The notes beneath the pieces were generated by a model. That model ran no database searches. It was not told the DNA's origin and saw nothing but the letters and a program-made list of their open reading frames with translations. A DNA stretch of 64,000 nucleotides, from positions 434,001 to 498,000 of the forward strand of contig NZ_FNVU01000005.1 in NCBI RefSeq assembly GCF_900107965.1, read 5' to 3'. Shown here one piece after another: positions 10,697-19,152 of this stretch. The DNA comes from Actinacidiphila yanglinensis (GTDB lineage: Bacteria > Actinomycetota > Actinomycetes > Streptomycetales > Streptomycetaceae). The first letter of the stretch is position 1. Every line of letters begins with the position of its first letter. A program made the position numbers and the translations under genes.

Positions 10697-11560
10697 ATGG
10701 CCGAACTGGTCGCGGTCATCGCGTCCACCCACCACCCCTTCTACTACCGCGCCAGTACCGCGACCGGCGCGGACCGGCCGCCGTTCGCCGACGAGTGGGT
10801 GCGCAAGATCGAGGCGTTCCGCGCGACGCTGACCCGGGCCCGCCCCGACGTGCTGGTGATGGTCGGCTCGGACCACTTCCACCAGCTCTGGCTGGACAAC
10901 ATGCCGCAGTTCCTGGTCGGCAAGGCGCCCTTCTACGACGCCAACTTCTCCAACGAGGAACGCGAGTTCGGGCTGCCGAAGATGCTCCTGAAGGGGCACG
11001 AGGAGCTCTCCGCGCACGTGCTGCGCGAGGGCCTGGACGCCGGGTTCGACCTGGCGTTCTCCAACGAACTGCGGATCGATCACTCGATCACCTGCCCGAT
11101 CATCACCCTGCGGCCGCAGGCCGACCTGCCGATCGTGCCGGTGTACACCAACATCTTCGCGCCGCCCCTGCCCCAGCCGAAGCGGTTCGTGCAGCTCGGC
11201 GGGATGATCCGGCAGGTGGTGGAGTCCTGGCCGTCGGACCAGCGGGTCGCGGTGATCGGCACCGGGCACCTGTCGCTGGAGCTGGGCGGGCCGCGGCAGT
11301 TCGGCCCGCACGGCCCGGACCCGGAGTTCGACCGGAAGGCGGTCGGCTGGATCGCGGGCGGCGACATCGAGGAGTGCCTGGCCGAGGTGAGCCTCGACAG
11401 CCTGCACCTGCCGGGCAACGCCACCCACGGGTTCATGGACTTCATGCTGATGATGGGAGTGGCGGGGCAGGGCCGCAGGGCCGACTACGTGGACACGCTC
11501 GACCTGTTCCACACCATGGAGGCGTACTTCACCTGGTACCCGAACGGAGCGCCTGAGTGA
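10697..11560 (+). CDS. Extradiol ring-cleavage dioxygenase, LigB-type catalytic subunit
   Basis: 287 aa class III (LigB superfamily) Fe(II) dioxygenase. Candidate iron and acid-base residues are His12 and His13 (STHHPF), His60 and His62 (GSDHFHQLW), His129 (IDHSITCP) and His191 (GTGHLSLE), with an acidic region near 225, in the order seen in LigB. It should open a dihydroxylated aromatic ring next to the diol, as protocatechuate 4,5- and gallate dioxygenases do. The ligA-like gene follows with a 4-nt overlap, so an alpha2beta2 enzyme is expected. The aromatic substrate cannot be named, and no ring-hydroxylating oxygenase is in the window. Confidence 0.88.
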   Translation: MAELVAVIASTHHPFYYRASTATGADRPPFADEWVRKIEAFRATLTRARPDVLVMVGSDHFHQLWLDNMPQFLVGKAPFYDANFSNEEREFGLPKMLLKGHEELSAHVLREGLDAGFDLAFSNELRIDHSITCPIITLRPQADLPIVPVYTNIFAPPLPQPKRFVQLGGMIRQVVESWPSDQRVAVIGTGHLSLELGGPRQFGPHGPDPEFDRKAVGWIAGGDIEECLAEVSLDSLHLPGNATHGFMDFMLMMGVAGQGRRADYVDTLDLFHTMEAYFTWYPNGAPE

Positions 11561-11919
11561 GCAAGTACCTGCTGAACAAGTTCCTCTACACCGTCGACCG
11601 CGACCCGGAACTGGTGGAGCGCTACCGCGACGACCCGGCCGGGACCGTCGCCCACTGGGAGGCGGAGTACGCCGGGCGCCTGCTCAACTGCGTGGCCGGC
11701 GAGGCCACCACCTGGCTCGCCCTCGACGACACCGAGCGGGCCGCGCTGGTCGCGCACGACTACCCGGCGCTCTTCGCGCTGGGCGCGCACCCCTTCCTCA
11801 CCCTCACCCTGTTCATCGCGATGTTCGAGCGGGACCACGCCGAACCGCTGGGCTTCCAGCTGGAGTACGCCCGCCGGCTGGCCCATGTCACGCTGCCGTA
11901 CCCCGACATCGCGACCTGA
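11557..11919 (+). CDS. LigA-type small subunit of extradiol dioxygenase
   Basis: 120 aa, starting at a GTG that overlaps the stop of the LigB gene. All-helical LigA superfamily features are present: a YLLNKFLYTVDRDPEL start, an ALDDTERAALVAHDYPALFALGAHP centre and an LGFQLEYARRLAH end. This subunit covers the LigB active site and is needed for substrate binding in LigAB. It is the last gene of the operon; a small hairpin at 11927-11944 follows. Gene order here is B then A, the reverse of ligAB. Confidence 0.87.
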   Translation: MSKYLLNKFLYTVDRDPELVERYRDDPAGTVAHWEAEYAGRLLNCVAGEATTWLALDDTERAALVAHDYPALFALGAHPFLTLTLFIAMFERDHAEPLGFQLEYARRLAHVTLPYPDIAT

Positions 11920-11926
11920 GCCTGCC

Positions 11927-11944
11927 GGGGCGACCCCCCGCCCC
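11927..11944. terminator. Short hairpin between convergent genes
   Basis: GGGGCG (11927-11932) pairs with CGCCCC (11939-11944) around a 6-nt loop, between the end of the extradiol operon and the end of the convergent DUF4291 gene. It is short, so only a weak candidate bidirectional terminator. Confidence 0.4.
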
Positions 11945-11952
11945 TGAATACG

Positions 11953-12615
11953 TCAGAGCACCGGGCCGACCGCAGACGTGCCGCCCTCGGTTGCCGGCGT
12001 CGCGTCGACACGGCCCGCGAGGGCGGCATCCAGCGGGTAGGGGCGCTCGTCGGGGAGGAGGGCCCTGGCGCGGTCGAGATCCTTGGCGCGGACGTGGGCA
12101 TGGATCGTGTGGGCGAGGCCGGTGACGTCCTCGATGCCGGTGACCCACGCGTCGAGGTAGCGGTCGACGGCCTCGCCCCGCAGCCCGACCTGGAGCGAGC
12201 GCCACGCCAACGGGCGTGCGTGCAGGTCGCGTTCGGGGTCCCACTGGACGCGTACGGGGCAGCGGCGCATGTCCTGCCGCCACTGGTCGCGGGAGGCGTG
12301 CACCCGGTCGGTGTACGAGGAGAGCGCCGCGTGCGCCAGTGCCCAGTCCAGCCCCTCGCGGCGGATGCGGATGGCCAGCACCCGCTCCTGCCCGGGCGCG
12401 GTGGCCCACGCGCTCCGGTACATCATCCACAGGAACGACGGCTTGATCCACGTCATCCGGCCGCGTCCGTAGTCCGCCGGGAAGCGGCCGGCCGCGGCGG
12501 CGGGGAGTGCGATGGCCGGGGAGTACGCCTGGTAGACGGTGAGGGTGTCGGCGCTGTGGACGGCGCGGATGCCGCGGGTGGGCACGGCCGCGGGTACGGG
12601 CAGGGACGTGGACAT
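11953..12615 (-). CDS. DUF4291 family protein
   Basis: 220 aa. It has the family hallmarks: VYQAYSPAIALPA near the N-terminus, MTWIKPSFLWMMYRS around residues 54-68, and VQWDPERD further on. DUF4291 proteins are soluble, widespread in bacteria and fungi, and have no established function. The ATG follows no strong ribosome site. It is probably monocistronic, since a strong palindromic terminator separates it from the lipoprotein gene upstream. Confidence 0.85.
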   Translation of the reverse strand: MSTSLPVPAAVPTRGIRAVHSADTLTVYQAYSPAIALPAAAAGRFPADYGRGRMTWIKPSFLWMMYRSAWATAPGQERVLAIRIRREGLDWALAHAALSSYTDRVHASRDQWRQDMRRCPVRVQWDPERDLHARPLAWRSLQVGLRGEAVDRYLDAWVTGIEDVTGLAHTIHAHVRAKDLDRARALLPDERPYPLDAALAGRVDATPATEGGTSAVGPVL

Positions 12616-12674
12616 GCCCGCATCGTCGCAGCCGCCCGGCGGGGTGGACCACCGGATTCCGTGCGGCCGCGGCC

Positions 12675-12698
12675 CGTGCGGGGGCCGGCCCCCGCACG
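12675..12698 (-). terminator. Perfect 24-bp palindrome after the lipoprotein gene
   Basis: Arms CGTGCGGGGGCC and GGCCCCCGCACG abut with no spacer. The palindrome lies 18 bp beyond the stop of the minus-strand lipoprotein gene and would end its transcript before the DUF4291 gene. Confidence 0.7.
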
Positions 12699-12715
12699 CC
12701 TGCGGACCCCGCGGG

Positions 12716-13276
12716 TCAGCCCGTCGTGGTGACCCGGGCGGACAGGTGGACGAGGCGGGCCACGCCGAACTGGAGGATGAGCGGCAGCGTGTGGGCGGCG
12801 GTGACGCCGTGGACCGCCGTGAAGGTGACGGTCGGGCCGGTGCCGCCGAAGGTGACCGTCGTGCCGGTGGGCAGGTAGATGCCCGCGTCCATCATGCTGC
12901 CGCTGTCGCCGGTCACGCCTTTGGTGCTGCCGGCCAGGGTGCCGCGGCCCGCGTCCGGGGCGCCGACCATGTCGAGGTGCTCGGGCACCCCGCTGTCGTT
13001 GCGGACCGCCATCGTGAGGGTGCCGTTGCCCGCGCCGTCGAGGTGCGCGACGGCATCGGTGATGGTGAGGTCGACGTCGTCCTCGTGCACGGTGACCTGC
13101 CCGGGGGTGTCCGGTGCCGCCGTGGTCTCGGCCGGGGTCGCGTGCGACCCGGAGCCGGAGTCGGAGCAGGCCGTGACGAGTCCGGCGAGGACCGCCGCCA
13201 CCGCGATCGCCCGGGCGGTGCGCACGGCTCCGGAGGCACGGAAGGCTCGGGCGGCGGTTCGGCGGTTTCGGCTCAT
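12716..13276 (-). CDS. PCu(A)C-like copper chaperone lipoprotein with degraded ligands
   Basis: 186 aa. The signal peptide ends in lipobox LVTAC (Cys ~37). The rest follows the PCu(A)C (DUF461) beta-sandwich pattern: [28 protein letters not shown], then [12 protein letters not shown], then an [10 protein letters not shown]-like C-terminal strand. Classical family members deliver Cu(I) to CuA of cytochrome oxidase through an H(M)x10Mx21HxM motif. Only EHLDM, MM and a late His are recognisable here and the spacing is off, so copper binding is uncertain. No copper or oxidase genes are adjacent. Confidence 0.72.
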   Translation of the reverse strand: MSRNRRTAARAFRASGAVRTARAIAVAAVLAGLVTACSDSGSGSHATPAETTAAPDTPGQVTVHEDDVDLTITDAVAHLDGAGNGTLTMAVRNDSGVPEHLDMVGAPDAGRGTLAGSTKGVTGDSGSMMDAGIYLPTGTTVTFGGTGPTVTFTAVHGVTAAHTLPLILQFGVARLVHLSARVTTTG

Positions 13277-13424
13277 TTACGCATCATGCCAAGCCGCGGG
13301 CCCGGCCCGGCGGGCGCCCCCGCCGTGTCGGGCCCCGAGTCGGGGCGGGGGCGCCGCGCCGGGCCGCGGAACGGGGCGGGTACGGCGCCCTGGACGCCGT
13401 CCCGCCCGCGCCGGTGCGTACCGC

Positions 13425-15782
13425 TCAGCCGCCCGCGGCCAGCTCGGCGCGCACCTCGCGCGCCGCCGCGACCAGGTGCTCCAGCGAGGTACGCGCCTCC
13501 GGCCAGCCGCGGGTCTTCAGCCCGCAGTCCGGGTTGGCCCACAGGCGTTCCGCGGGGATCGCGGCCAGGCCCTGGCGCAGGAGCGCGGTCAGCTCGGCGG
13601 TGCCGGGCACCCGGGGCGAGTGGATGTCGTAGATCCCGGGCCCGGCCTCGCGCGGGTAGCCGTGCGCGGCCAGCTCGTCCGCCACCTGCATGTGGGAGCG
13701 GGCGGCCTCCAGGCTGATCACGTCCGCGTCGAGGTCGTCGATGGCCTGCACGATGTCGCCGAACTCGGCGTAGCACATGTGGGTGTGGATCTGGGTGTCC
13801 GGGCGGACCCCGGCGGTGGTGAGGCGGAACGCCTCGGTGGCCCAGGCGAGGTAGGCGGGCCGGTCGGCGGTACGCAGCGGCAGGGTCTCGCGCAGCGCGG
13901 GCTCGTCGACCTGGATGACCGCGGTGCCGGCCGCCTCCAGATCGGCGACCTCGTCGCGCAACGCGAGCGCGACCTGGCGGGCGGTGTCGGCGAGCGGCAG
14001 GTCGTCGCGGACGAAGGACCAGGCCAGCATCGTGACCGGGCCGGTGAGCATCCCCTTGACCGGGCGCGGGGTGAGCGACTGCGCGTAGGAGGTCCACGCG
14101 ACGGTCATCGGCGCGGGCCGCGAGACGTCGCCGGCCAGGATCGGCGGGCGTACGTAACGGGTGCCGTAGGACTGCACCCAGCCGTGCCGGGTGGCGAGGT
14201 AGCCGGTCAGCTGCTCGGCGAAGTACTGCACCATGTCGTTGCGTTCGGGTTCGCCGTGCACGAGGACGTCCAGCCCCGCCTGCTCCTGGAAGGCGATCAC
14301 CTCGCGGACCGCGGCGGCCATCCGCTCCTCGTACCCGGCGGCGTCGATCCGCCCGGCCCGCAGGTCGGCGCGGGCCGCGCGCAGGTCGTCGGTCTGCGGG
14401 AACGACCCGATGGTGGTGGTCGGCAGCGGCGGCAGGGCGAGGCGTTCGCGCTGCGCCGCGGTGCGCCGGGCGTACGGCTGGGAGCGGCGGTCCCAGGAGG
14501 TGTCCGCGGCGTCGACGGCCGCGGCGCGGGCGCGCACCGCCGGGTCGTGCACCAGCGCGGAGTGCGCGCGGGCCGCCAAGTGCGCCCGGGCGGCCGACAG
14601 TTCGGCCGCGATCGCTCCGGTGCCGTGGGCCAGGCCGCGGGCGAGCGTGACGACCTCGGCGGTCTTCTGCCGGGCGAAGGCGAGCCAGCGCAGCACCTGC
14701 GGGTCGATGTCCTTCTCGGCCGCGGTGTCGAGCGGCACGTGCAGCAGCGAGCAGGACGGGGCGACGTCCACCCGGCCGGCCAGGCCCAGCAGGGTGCCGA
14801 GGGTGGACAGCGAGGCGGCGAGGTCATCGATCCACACGTTGCGGCCGTCCACCACGCCCGCGACCAGCCGCCTGCCGGGCAGGCCGCCGACGGCCGCGAG
14901 GTCGTCCAGGTTGGCGGCCCCCGGCCCGGTGAAGTCCAGCGCCAGGCCCTCGACCGGCGTCCTCGCGAGCACCGGCAGCGCCTCGCCGAGCCTCCCGAAG
15001 TACGACGCGACCAGCAGCTCCGGCCGATCGGTGAGCCCGCCCAGTTCGCGGTACGCGCGGGCCACGGCGTCCAGTTCGGCCGGGGTGCGGTCCTGCACCA
15101 GCGCGGGCTCGTCGAGCTGGACCCAGCGCGCGCCGGCCGCCCGCAGGTCGGCCAGCACCTGCGCGTACACCGGCAGCAGCCGGTCCAGCAAGGTCAACGG
15201 GTCGAAGTCCGCGCCCACTTCGGGCGCCGGCTTGGCCAGCAGCAGATAGGTCACCGGGCCGACCAGCACCGGCCGGCCGTCCAGCCCCATCTCCCGCGCC
15301 TCCCCCAACTCGGAGACCTGCTTGGCCGAGTCGGCGGTGAAGACGGTGTCCGGACTCAACTCCGGTACCAGGTAGTGATAGTTGGTGTCGAACCACTTGG
15401 TCATCTCCAGCGGCGCCGTGTCCCGCGTGCCCCGGGCCATTGCGAAGTAGCCGTCCAGGGCGCCCCTCCGCAGCAGGGCCCGGTGCCGCTCGGGCACCGC
15501 GCCGACCATCACGCTGGTGTCCAGCATGTGGTCGTAGTACGAGAAGTGACCGGTCGGCACCTCCCCGAGGCCGGCCTCGGCGAGCTGCCGCAGGGTCGTA
15601 CGGCGCAGCTCGGCGGCTGTCCGCCGGAGGGCATCGGCCTTGACCCGGCCCTTCCAGTAGCCCTCGACGGCCTTCTTCAACTCCCGGTCCGGTCCCTGCC
15701 GCGGGTAGCCGTACACGGTGGCCCGGAGCCGGGGCGGCGGGGGCGCGGAAGCGGCGGGCGTGGCGGGTGTCTGCGGTGTCAC
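13425..15782 (-). CDS. metE: Cobalamin-independent methionine synthase MetE
   Basis: 785 aa. It transfers the methyl group from 5-methyltetrahydropteroyl-triglutamate to homocysteine without B12. The N-terminal domain carries [21 protein letters not shown], and the catalytic C-terminal barrel carries [26 protein letters not shown], the zinc ligands in HTHMCYAEF, and [11 protein letters not shown] near the end. The GTG at 15782 is preferred: GGAG lies 7 nt upstream, and an earlier in-frame ATG (15869) would fall inside the regulatory leader. A cobalamin riboswitch precedes it, so MetE should be shut off when B12 is available for MetH. Confidence 0.96.
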   Translation of the reverse strand: MTPQTPATPAASAPPPPRLRATVYGYPRQGPDRELKKAVEGYWKGRVKADALRRTAAELRRTTLRQLAEAGLGEVPTGHFSYYDHMLDTSVMVGAVPERHRALLRRGALDGYFAMARGTRDTAPLEMTKWFDTNYHYLVPELSPDTVFTADSAKQVSELGEAREMGLDGRPVLVGPVTYLLLAKPAPEVGADFDPLTLLDRLLPVYAQVLADLRAAGARWVQLDEPALVQDRTPAELDAVARAYRELGGLTDRPELLVASYFGRLGEALPVLARTPVEGLALDFTGPGAANLDDLAAVGGLPGRRLVAGVVDGRNVWIDDLAASLSTLGTLLGLAGRVDVAPSCSLLHVPLDTAAEKDIDPQVLRWLAFARQKTAEVVTLARGLAHGTGAIAAELSAARAHLAARAHSALVHDPAVRARAAAVDAADTSWDRRSQPYARRTAAQRERLALPPLPTTTIGSFPQTDDLRAARADLRAGRIDAAGYEERMAAAVREVIAFQEQAGLDVLVHGEPERNDMVQYFAEQLTGYLATRHGWVQSYGTRYVRPPILAGDVSRPAPMTVAWTSYAQSLTPRPVKGMLTGPVTMLAWSFVRDDLPLADTARQVALALRDEVADLEAAGTAVIQVDEPALRETLPLRTADRPAYLAWATEAFRLTTAGVRPDTQIHTHMCYAEFGDIVQAIDDLDADVISLEAARSHMQVADELAAHGYPREAGPGIYDIHSPRVPGTAELTALLRQGLAAIPAERLWANPDCGLKTRGWPEARTSLEHLVAAAREVRAELAAGG

Positions 15783-15789
15783 TGGGGCT

Positions 15790-15846
15790 CTCCTTCGCGA
15801 GCGTGTGTCCCGAACGGTTCCGGGGACCGCGCGGGGCGCGAAGGAG
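15790..15846 (-). promoter_or_regulatory. metE ribosome-site sequestering helix (riboswitch expression platform)
   Basis: On the metE mRNA, CTCCTTCGCG (15837-15846) can pair over 10 bp with CGCGAAGGAG (15790-15799), which contains the metE Shine-Dalgarno. This fits translational control: one aptamer state would bury the ribosome site. Confidence 0.62.
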
Positions 15847-15945
15847 CGGCGGGCCGGGCGGTCGCGCACACGAGGTGCCGCCGCTTCGTCCCGTACGCCG
15901 ACCCGCCCTCGGGGTCACCGGATCTCCGCGCGCGCCGGGGCGCGC

Positions 15946-16155
15946 ACGGGCAACGGGCAGGTCTTCGGACTCACGAGCACGTACTCCCGGCCGGGCCGGA
16001 CGTACACCTACTGGCCGTCGCTTCCCAGGTCCGTACCCGGACCCAGTGCGTATGACGGCGGTCGTTCCCGCTCACCGCTGCGGGGCAGTCCCGGATTCCC
16101 ACCGGGTTCCCTCTTACGACGCGCCCCGCCTGGCGGGCGGGAGCGAACCAGCTGC
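15946..16155 (-). ncRNA. Cobalamin (adenosylcobalamin) riboswitch of metE
   Basis: Read on the minus strand, the leader contains GGGAACCCGGTGGGAATCC, then GACTGCCCCGCAGCGG (core of the B12 aptamer), and the 3' B12 box AGTCCGAAGACCTGCC at 15956-15971. These elements are in the correct order and spacing for the Rfam cobalamin family. A likely promoter lies at 16163-16191, and the leader to the GTG is about 370 nt. The aptamer 5' boundary is approximate. Known function of the class: binding of B12 cofactors represses the gene, here the B12-independent methionine synthase. Confidence 0.93.
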
Positions 16156-16162
16156 TCCTGCC

Positions 16163-16191
16163 AGCCTAGTGCCGTGGCAGGAAAGGTTCAC
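16163..16191 (-). promoter_or_regulatory. Probable metE promoter
   Basis: On the minus strand, GTGAAC (16186-16191) is separated by 17 bp from TAGGCT (16163-16168). This is a reasonable -35/-10 pair placing the transcript start just upstream of the riboswitch aptamer. Confidence 0.5.
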
Positions 16192-16211
16192 CGTTTCGCG
16201 GCACCCGGCAC

Positions 16212-16250
16212 GGCACCTGTCCCCCTGCCTCCGGCGGGAGGACAGGTGCC
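16212..16250. terminator. Hairpin between hydrolase gene and metE promoter
   Basis: GGCACCTGTCC (16212-16222) pairs perfectly with GGACAGGTGCC (16240-16250) around a 17-nt loop. It lies downstream of the minus-strand hydrolase gene and just before the metE promoter, so it likely stops read-through. Confidence 0.6.
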
Positions 16251-16364
16251 CCCAGCGTTGTGGGAGCCGCATGAGTACGCATGCACCGCACCGGACACCG
16301 CGAACCAGGCAGACCTTTCCGGCCACGGCACTGGACGCAAGCCGCCCCACCCGCGTGCCGATCG

Positions 16365-17090
16365 CTACGCCGCAGTCCGCGCCGGGAGCATCGGGAGCGC
16401 GAGGCCGTCCGGCTGACCGGCGCGCTGGGCGAAGGCCGAGGCCATCTCGGCGGGCACCGGCCCGAGGCCGAGCACGGCGCCGGCGGCACAGGTCGCCAGG
16501 TCGTGCCACACCCGCATCCGGCGGAGCATCGCGTGGTCGCCGCCGGGCAGTTCGTAGCGGGCCACCTGCGCGCCCGCCGCGCGGGCGTCGACCGCCATCT
16601 GCAGCGACTCGGCGGGCGAGGTGACGCGGTCGCCGGTCGCGTGCGCGAACACCAGCCGGCGGGACTCCAGTTGGGCGACCGGTTCGCCCGGCGGGCACCA
16701 CGGGGCCAGCGCGACCACCCCGACCACGTCCGCGGCCCCCGCCGCGCGCAGGGCGGCCCTGGCACCCATGGAGTGCCCGATCAGTACGGTCGGGGCGCCG
16801 CCGGTCAGCTTCACCAGCCGCTCCACCGCCTCGGCGGCGTCGTGCGCGGCGTCCGCCCGCTCGCCGTTCCACCCCCGGAACCGGTACCGGGCCTCCGCGA
16901 CGGCCACCCCCCGCCCCTCGGTGGCCCGCGTCACCGCCGCCGCGAAGGGCCGCATCCGCAGCCCGGGCGCGTTCAGCCGCGACGGGCCCCTGGCGTCCTG
17001 CTCGTACCCGCCGTGCAGCAGCAGCACTGCCCCATCCACCTCCCGAGGCATCCGCCGCACGGCCAGCCGCCCCCCAGCGCTCTCCCTCAC
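16365..17090 (-). CDS. Alpha/beta hydrolase
   Basis: 241 aa. The fold is clear from VLLLHGGYEQD (oxyanion strand), VLIGHSMGARAAL (nucleophile elbow, Ser in GHSMG), the strand LVFAHATGDRVTSP (acid Asp) and ELPGGDHAML (catalytic His). It resembles dienelactone-hydrolase/peptidase S9-like esterases; substrate unknown. The GTG at 17090 is preferred because a GGAGG lies 6 nt upstream. An in-frame GTG two codons earlier (17096) touches that site. It is followed by a hairpin and then the metE leader. Confidence 0.85.
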   Translation of the reverse strand: MRESAGGRLAVRRMPREVDGAVLLLHGGYEQDARGPSRLNAPGLRMRPFAAAVTRATEGRGVAVAEARYRFRGWNGERADAAHDAAEAVERLVKLTGGAPTVLIGHSMGARAALRAAGAADVVGVVALAPWCPPGEPVAQLESRRLVFAHATGDRVTSPAESLQMAVDARAAGAQVARYELPGGDHAMLRRMRVWHDLATCAAGAVLGLGPVPAEMASAFAQRAGQPDGLALPMLPARTAA

Positions 17091-17144
17091 ACCCACCCTC
17101 CCTCACCCCCGAGCCCCCCAGTCTCCTCCCCCGAGCCCTTGCCA

Positions 17145-17366
17145 GGGGCGCGAGGAACGGCGCGAGCAACCACCGGCGGCCTGCAGGTCCGGCGACAACC
17201 GTCCGTACCGATTGGTGCGGTCCGCCCGCGGTGGCGGCCAGCGGCCCCGTCAGCGGCGCTGGTGGCACCTCCCAGCCGCCAGGCTGGGGGAGGAACGGCG
17301 CGAGCAACGCCCCACCGCCGGATGGTCCGGCGACAACCGTCCCTACCGATTGGCTCGGTCCCGCCC
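17145..17366. repeat. Two copies of a ~75-bp intergenic repeat
   Basis: Copy 1 (about 17152-17226) and copy 2 (about 17290-17366) share GAGGAACGGCGCGAGCAAC, then a GC-rich variable part, then TCCGGCGACAACCGTCC and TACCGATTGG. Copy 1 begins with GGGGCGCGAGGAACGGCGCG, a motif found again at 28301 and 28368. They fill the 290-bp gap between the hydrolase and DUF2252 genes. They look like a dispersed streptomycete intergenic repeat rather than coding DNA. Confidence 0.7.
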
Positions 17367-17380
17367 CGAAGCCTCCGCAC

Positions 17381-18943
17381 TCACGACCCCTTCCGGGCCC
17401 GCGCCCCCCGTCCCCCGGCCACCGCAACCCCTTCCGCCCGCACCCGCCGCGCCTTCGCCGCCTTGCCCAGCGCAGCAAAATCCCGCTCGTTCTGATCCGC
17501 GTACGCCTCCGCGAACGCCGCGACCGCCCGGTCGAAGACGTCCCCGCGCCCGAGGTACGCGGCGATGGCGATCCGGTCGCCGGACCGGGCATGCGCGCGG
17601 GCCAGCGTCGCCCCGCACAGCTCGCCGAAGACGCCCATGCCGCGCGGCACCATCCGCGAGGGGTCGACCACTCCCTTCCAGTCGCGCAACTGCCGTACGT
17701 AGAAGTCGCGTTGCACCCCGTCCATGCCCAGCGTCCGCTCCCACCCGAGGAAGATGTCCCCGGCCGACTGCATGAGCCGCTGCCCGACCACCACCCGCTT
17801 GCCCTGGAGGGCGTAGCGGCTCGCGCCCGCGTAGGGGGCCAGCACCGACGTGTCGGCCTCCTTGGCCTGGAGGAAGAGCGGGTCCCCGCTGTCGCGGCCG
17901 ATCAGCAGCATCACCCAGCAGCGGGTGCCGACGCTGCCGACCCCGACCACCTTGCGCGCCATGTCCACCACGCCGAACTGCTCCAGCAGGTGCTGGCGGT
18001 CGGGCTCCAGGGTTCGCCGGTAGCCGCCGAGCAGCTCCCGCAGCAGGTCCTCGACCCGCTCGGCGTCCGCGCCGGGCAGCAGGTCCTCGAGCCGGGTGAG
18101 CATCGGCGGGTCGGAGACGATCCGCTGCCTGCCGCCGACGACCTCGGTGAGTTTGCGTGCGGCCTGGAGGCTGTCGCGGCCGCGCGCCTTCGCGAGTTCC
18201 GAGGACAGCCGCTTGCGCCCGCGCGCCTGCAGCCGCCCCGCGGCCAGCGACTGGAGCAGCTCGGCGTCCGCCTTGGCGTACCAGACGTCGAGGTCGCGCA
18301 TCCCGGCGAAGCGCCGCATCTGCTCGCGGTAGGACCTGACCGTTCCGCGCACGATCGATCGCCGCTCCCCGTCGTCGAAGCCGTTCTCCCGCGCGGCGAT
18401 CACCATGCTGGTGGCCAGCCGCTTCACGTCCCACTCCCAGGGCCCGGGCAGCGTCTCGTCGAAGTCGTTGATGTCGAAGAGCAGGTTGCGCTCGGGGGAG
18501 GCGAGCAGGCGGAAGTTCATCAGGTGGGCGTCGCCGCACAGCTGGGTGCGCAGCCCGGAGCCGGGGGTGCGGGAGAGGTCCTCGGCCATGATCGCGGCGG
18601 CGCCCCGGTAGAAGCGGAACGGCGATTCGAGCATCCGGCCGTACCGGATCGGCACCAGTTCCGGCAGCCGGGTGGCCGACTGGCGCTCCAGGGTCTCCAC
18701 CGGGTCGGTGCGGTCCGGGGCCGGGGCGAACTCCGCGTGCGAGGAGCGCGGCGCGTCCGCCCGCGCCGCCCGGCCGAGCCGGGCCCGCTCCTCGGGGGAC
18801 CGCATGGCCGCGCCGCTCACGGTGGCCACCCCGCCGGACCCGGCCTCGTCCTCCCGGTCCCGGTCGACGCCCGTCGGCTCGGCCGCAGCCTTCCGCCCGG
18901 TCCCGGTCCCGCGCTTCGCCTTCGTCGCCTCGGTCTGCTTCAT
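17381..18943 (-). CDS. DUF2252 family protein (kinase-like fold)
   Basis: 520 aa. It starts at an ATG with AGGAAGG upstream; an in-frame extension to 19141 is unlikely. After a ~75-residue charged, low-complexity N-terminus the DUF2252 domain shows PIRYGRMLESPFRFYRGAA, LCGDAHLMNF and LLFDINDFDET. These resemble the HGD/NFD catalytic motifs of aminoglycoside-phosphotransferase-like kinases. Later come GVGSVGTRCWVMLL and FLQAKEAD. The domain is common in actinobacteria and its substrate is unknown. The tail is Lys/Arg-rich. Single gene, divergent from the membrane protein at 19153. Confidence 0.86.
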   Translation of the reverse strand: MKQTEATKAKRGTGTGRKAAAEPTGVDRDREDEAGSGGVATVSGAAMRSPEERARLGRAARADAPRSSHAEFAPAPDRTDPVETLERQSATRLPELVPIRYGRMLESPFRFYRGAAAIMAEDLSRTPGSGLRTQLCGDAHLMNFRLLASPERNLLFDINDFDETLPGPWEWDVKRLATSMVIAARENGFDDGERRSIVRGTVRSYREQMRRFAGMRDLDVWYAKADAELLQSLAAGRLQARGRKRLSSELAKARGRDSLQAARKLTEVVGGRQRIVSDPPMLTRLEDLLPGADAERVEDLLRELLGGYRRTLEPDRQHLLEQFGVVDMARKVVGVGSVGTRCWVMLLIGRDSGDPLFLQAKEADTSVLAPYAGASRYALQGKRVVVGQRLMQSAGDIFLGWERTLGMDGVQRDFYVRQLRDWKGVVDPSRMVPRGMGVFGELCGATLARAHARSGDRIAIAAYLGRGDVFDRAVAAFAEAYADQNERDFAALGKAAKARRVRAEGVAVAGGRGARARKGS

Positions 18944-19152
18944 CGCCGGACCTTCCTGACGCCCGCGCGGAGGAACCCCAGGCTCCGCACCCGATAGACA
19001 CCGTTTTGTCCGGACTCTACGACACCCCTTCACGGCCGACCTCCCGGAGGAGCCCATGCCGGGGCCTGCGTCCGTCGAGGTGTCCGTCGAGGCATACCCA
19101 CAGGGGGTGCCCGCAGGGCAGGATGCGGGCAGGCCGACCACGAGGAGCAGTC

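Noticed and set aside
12879-16055. 1058-codon open frame on the plus strand
   Set aside because: Opposite metE and its riboswitch; compositional shadow, no motifs.
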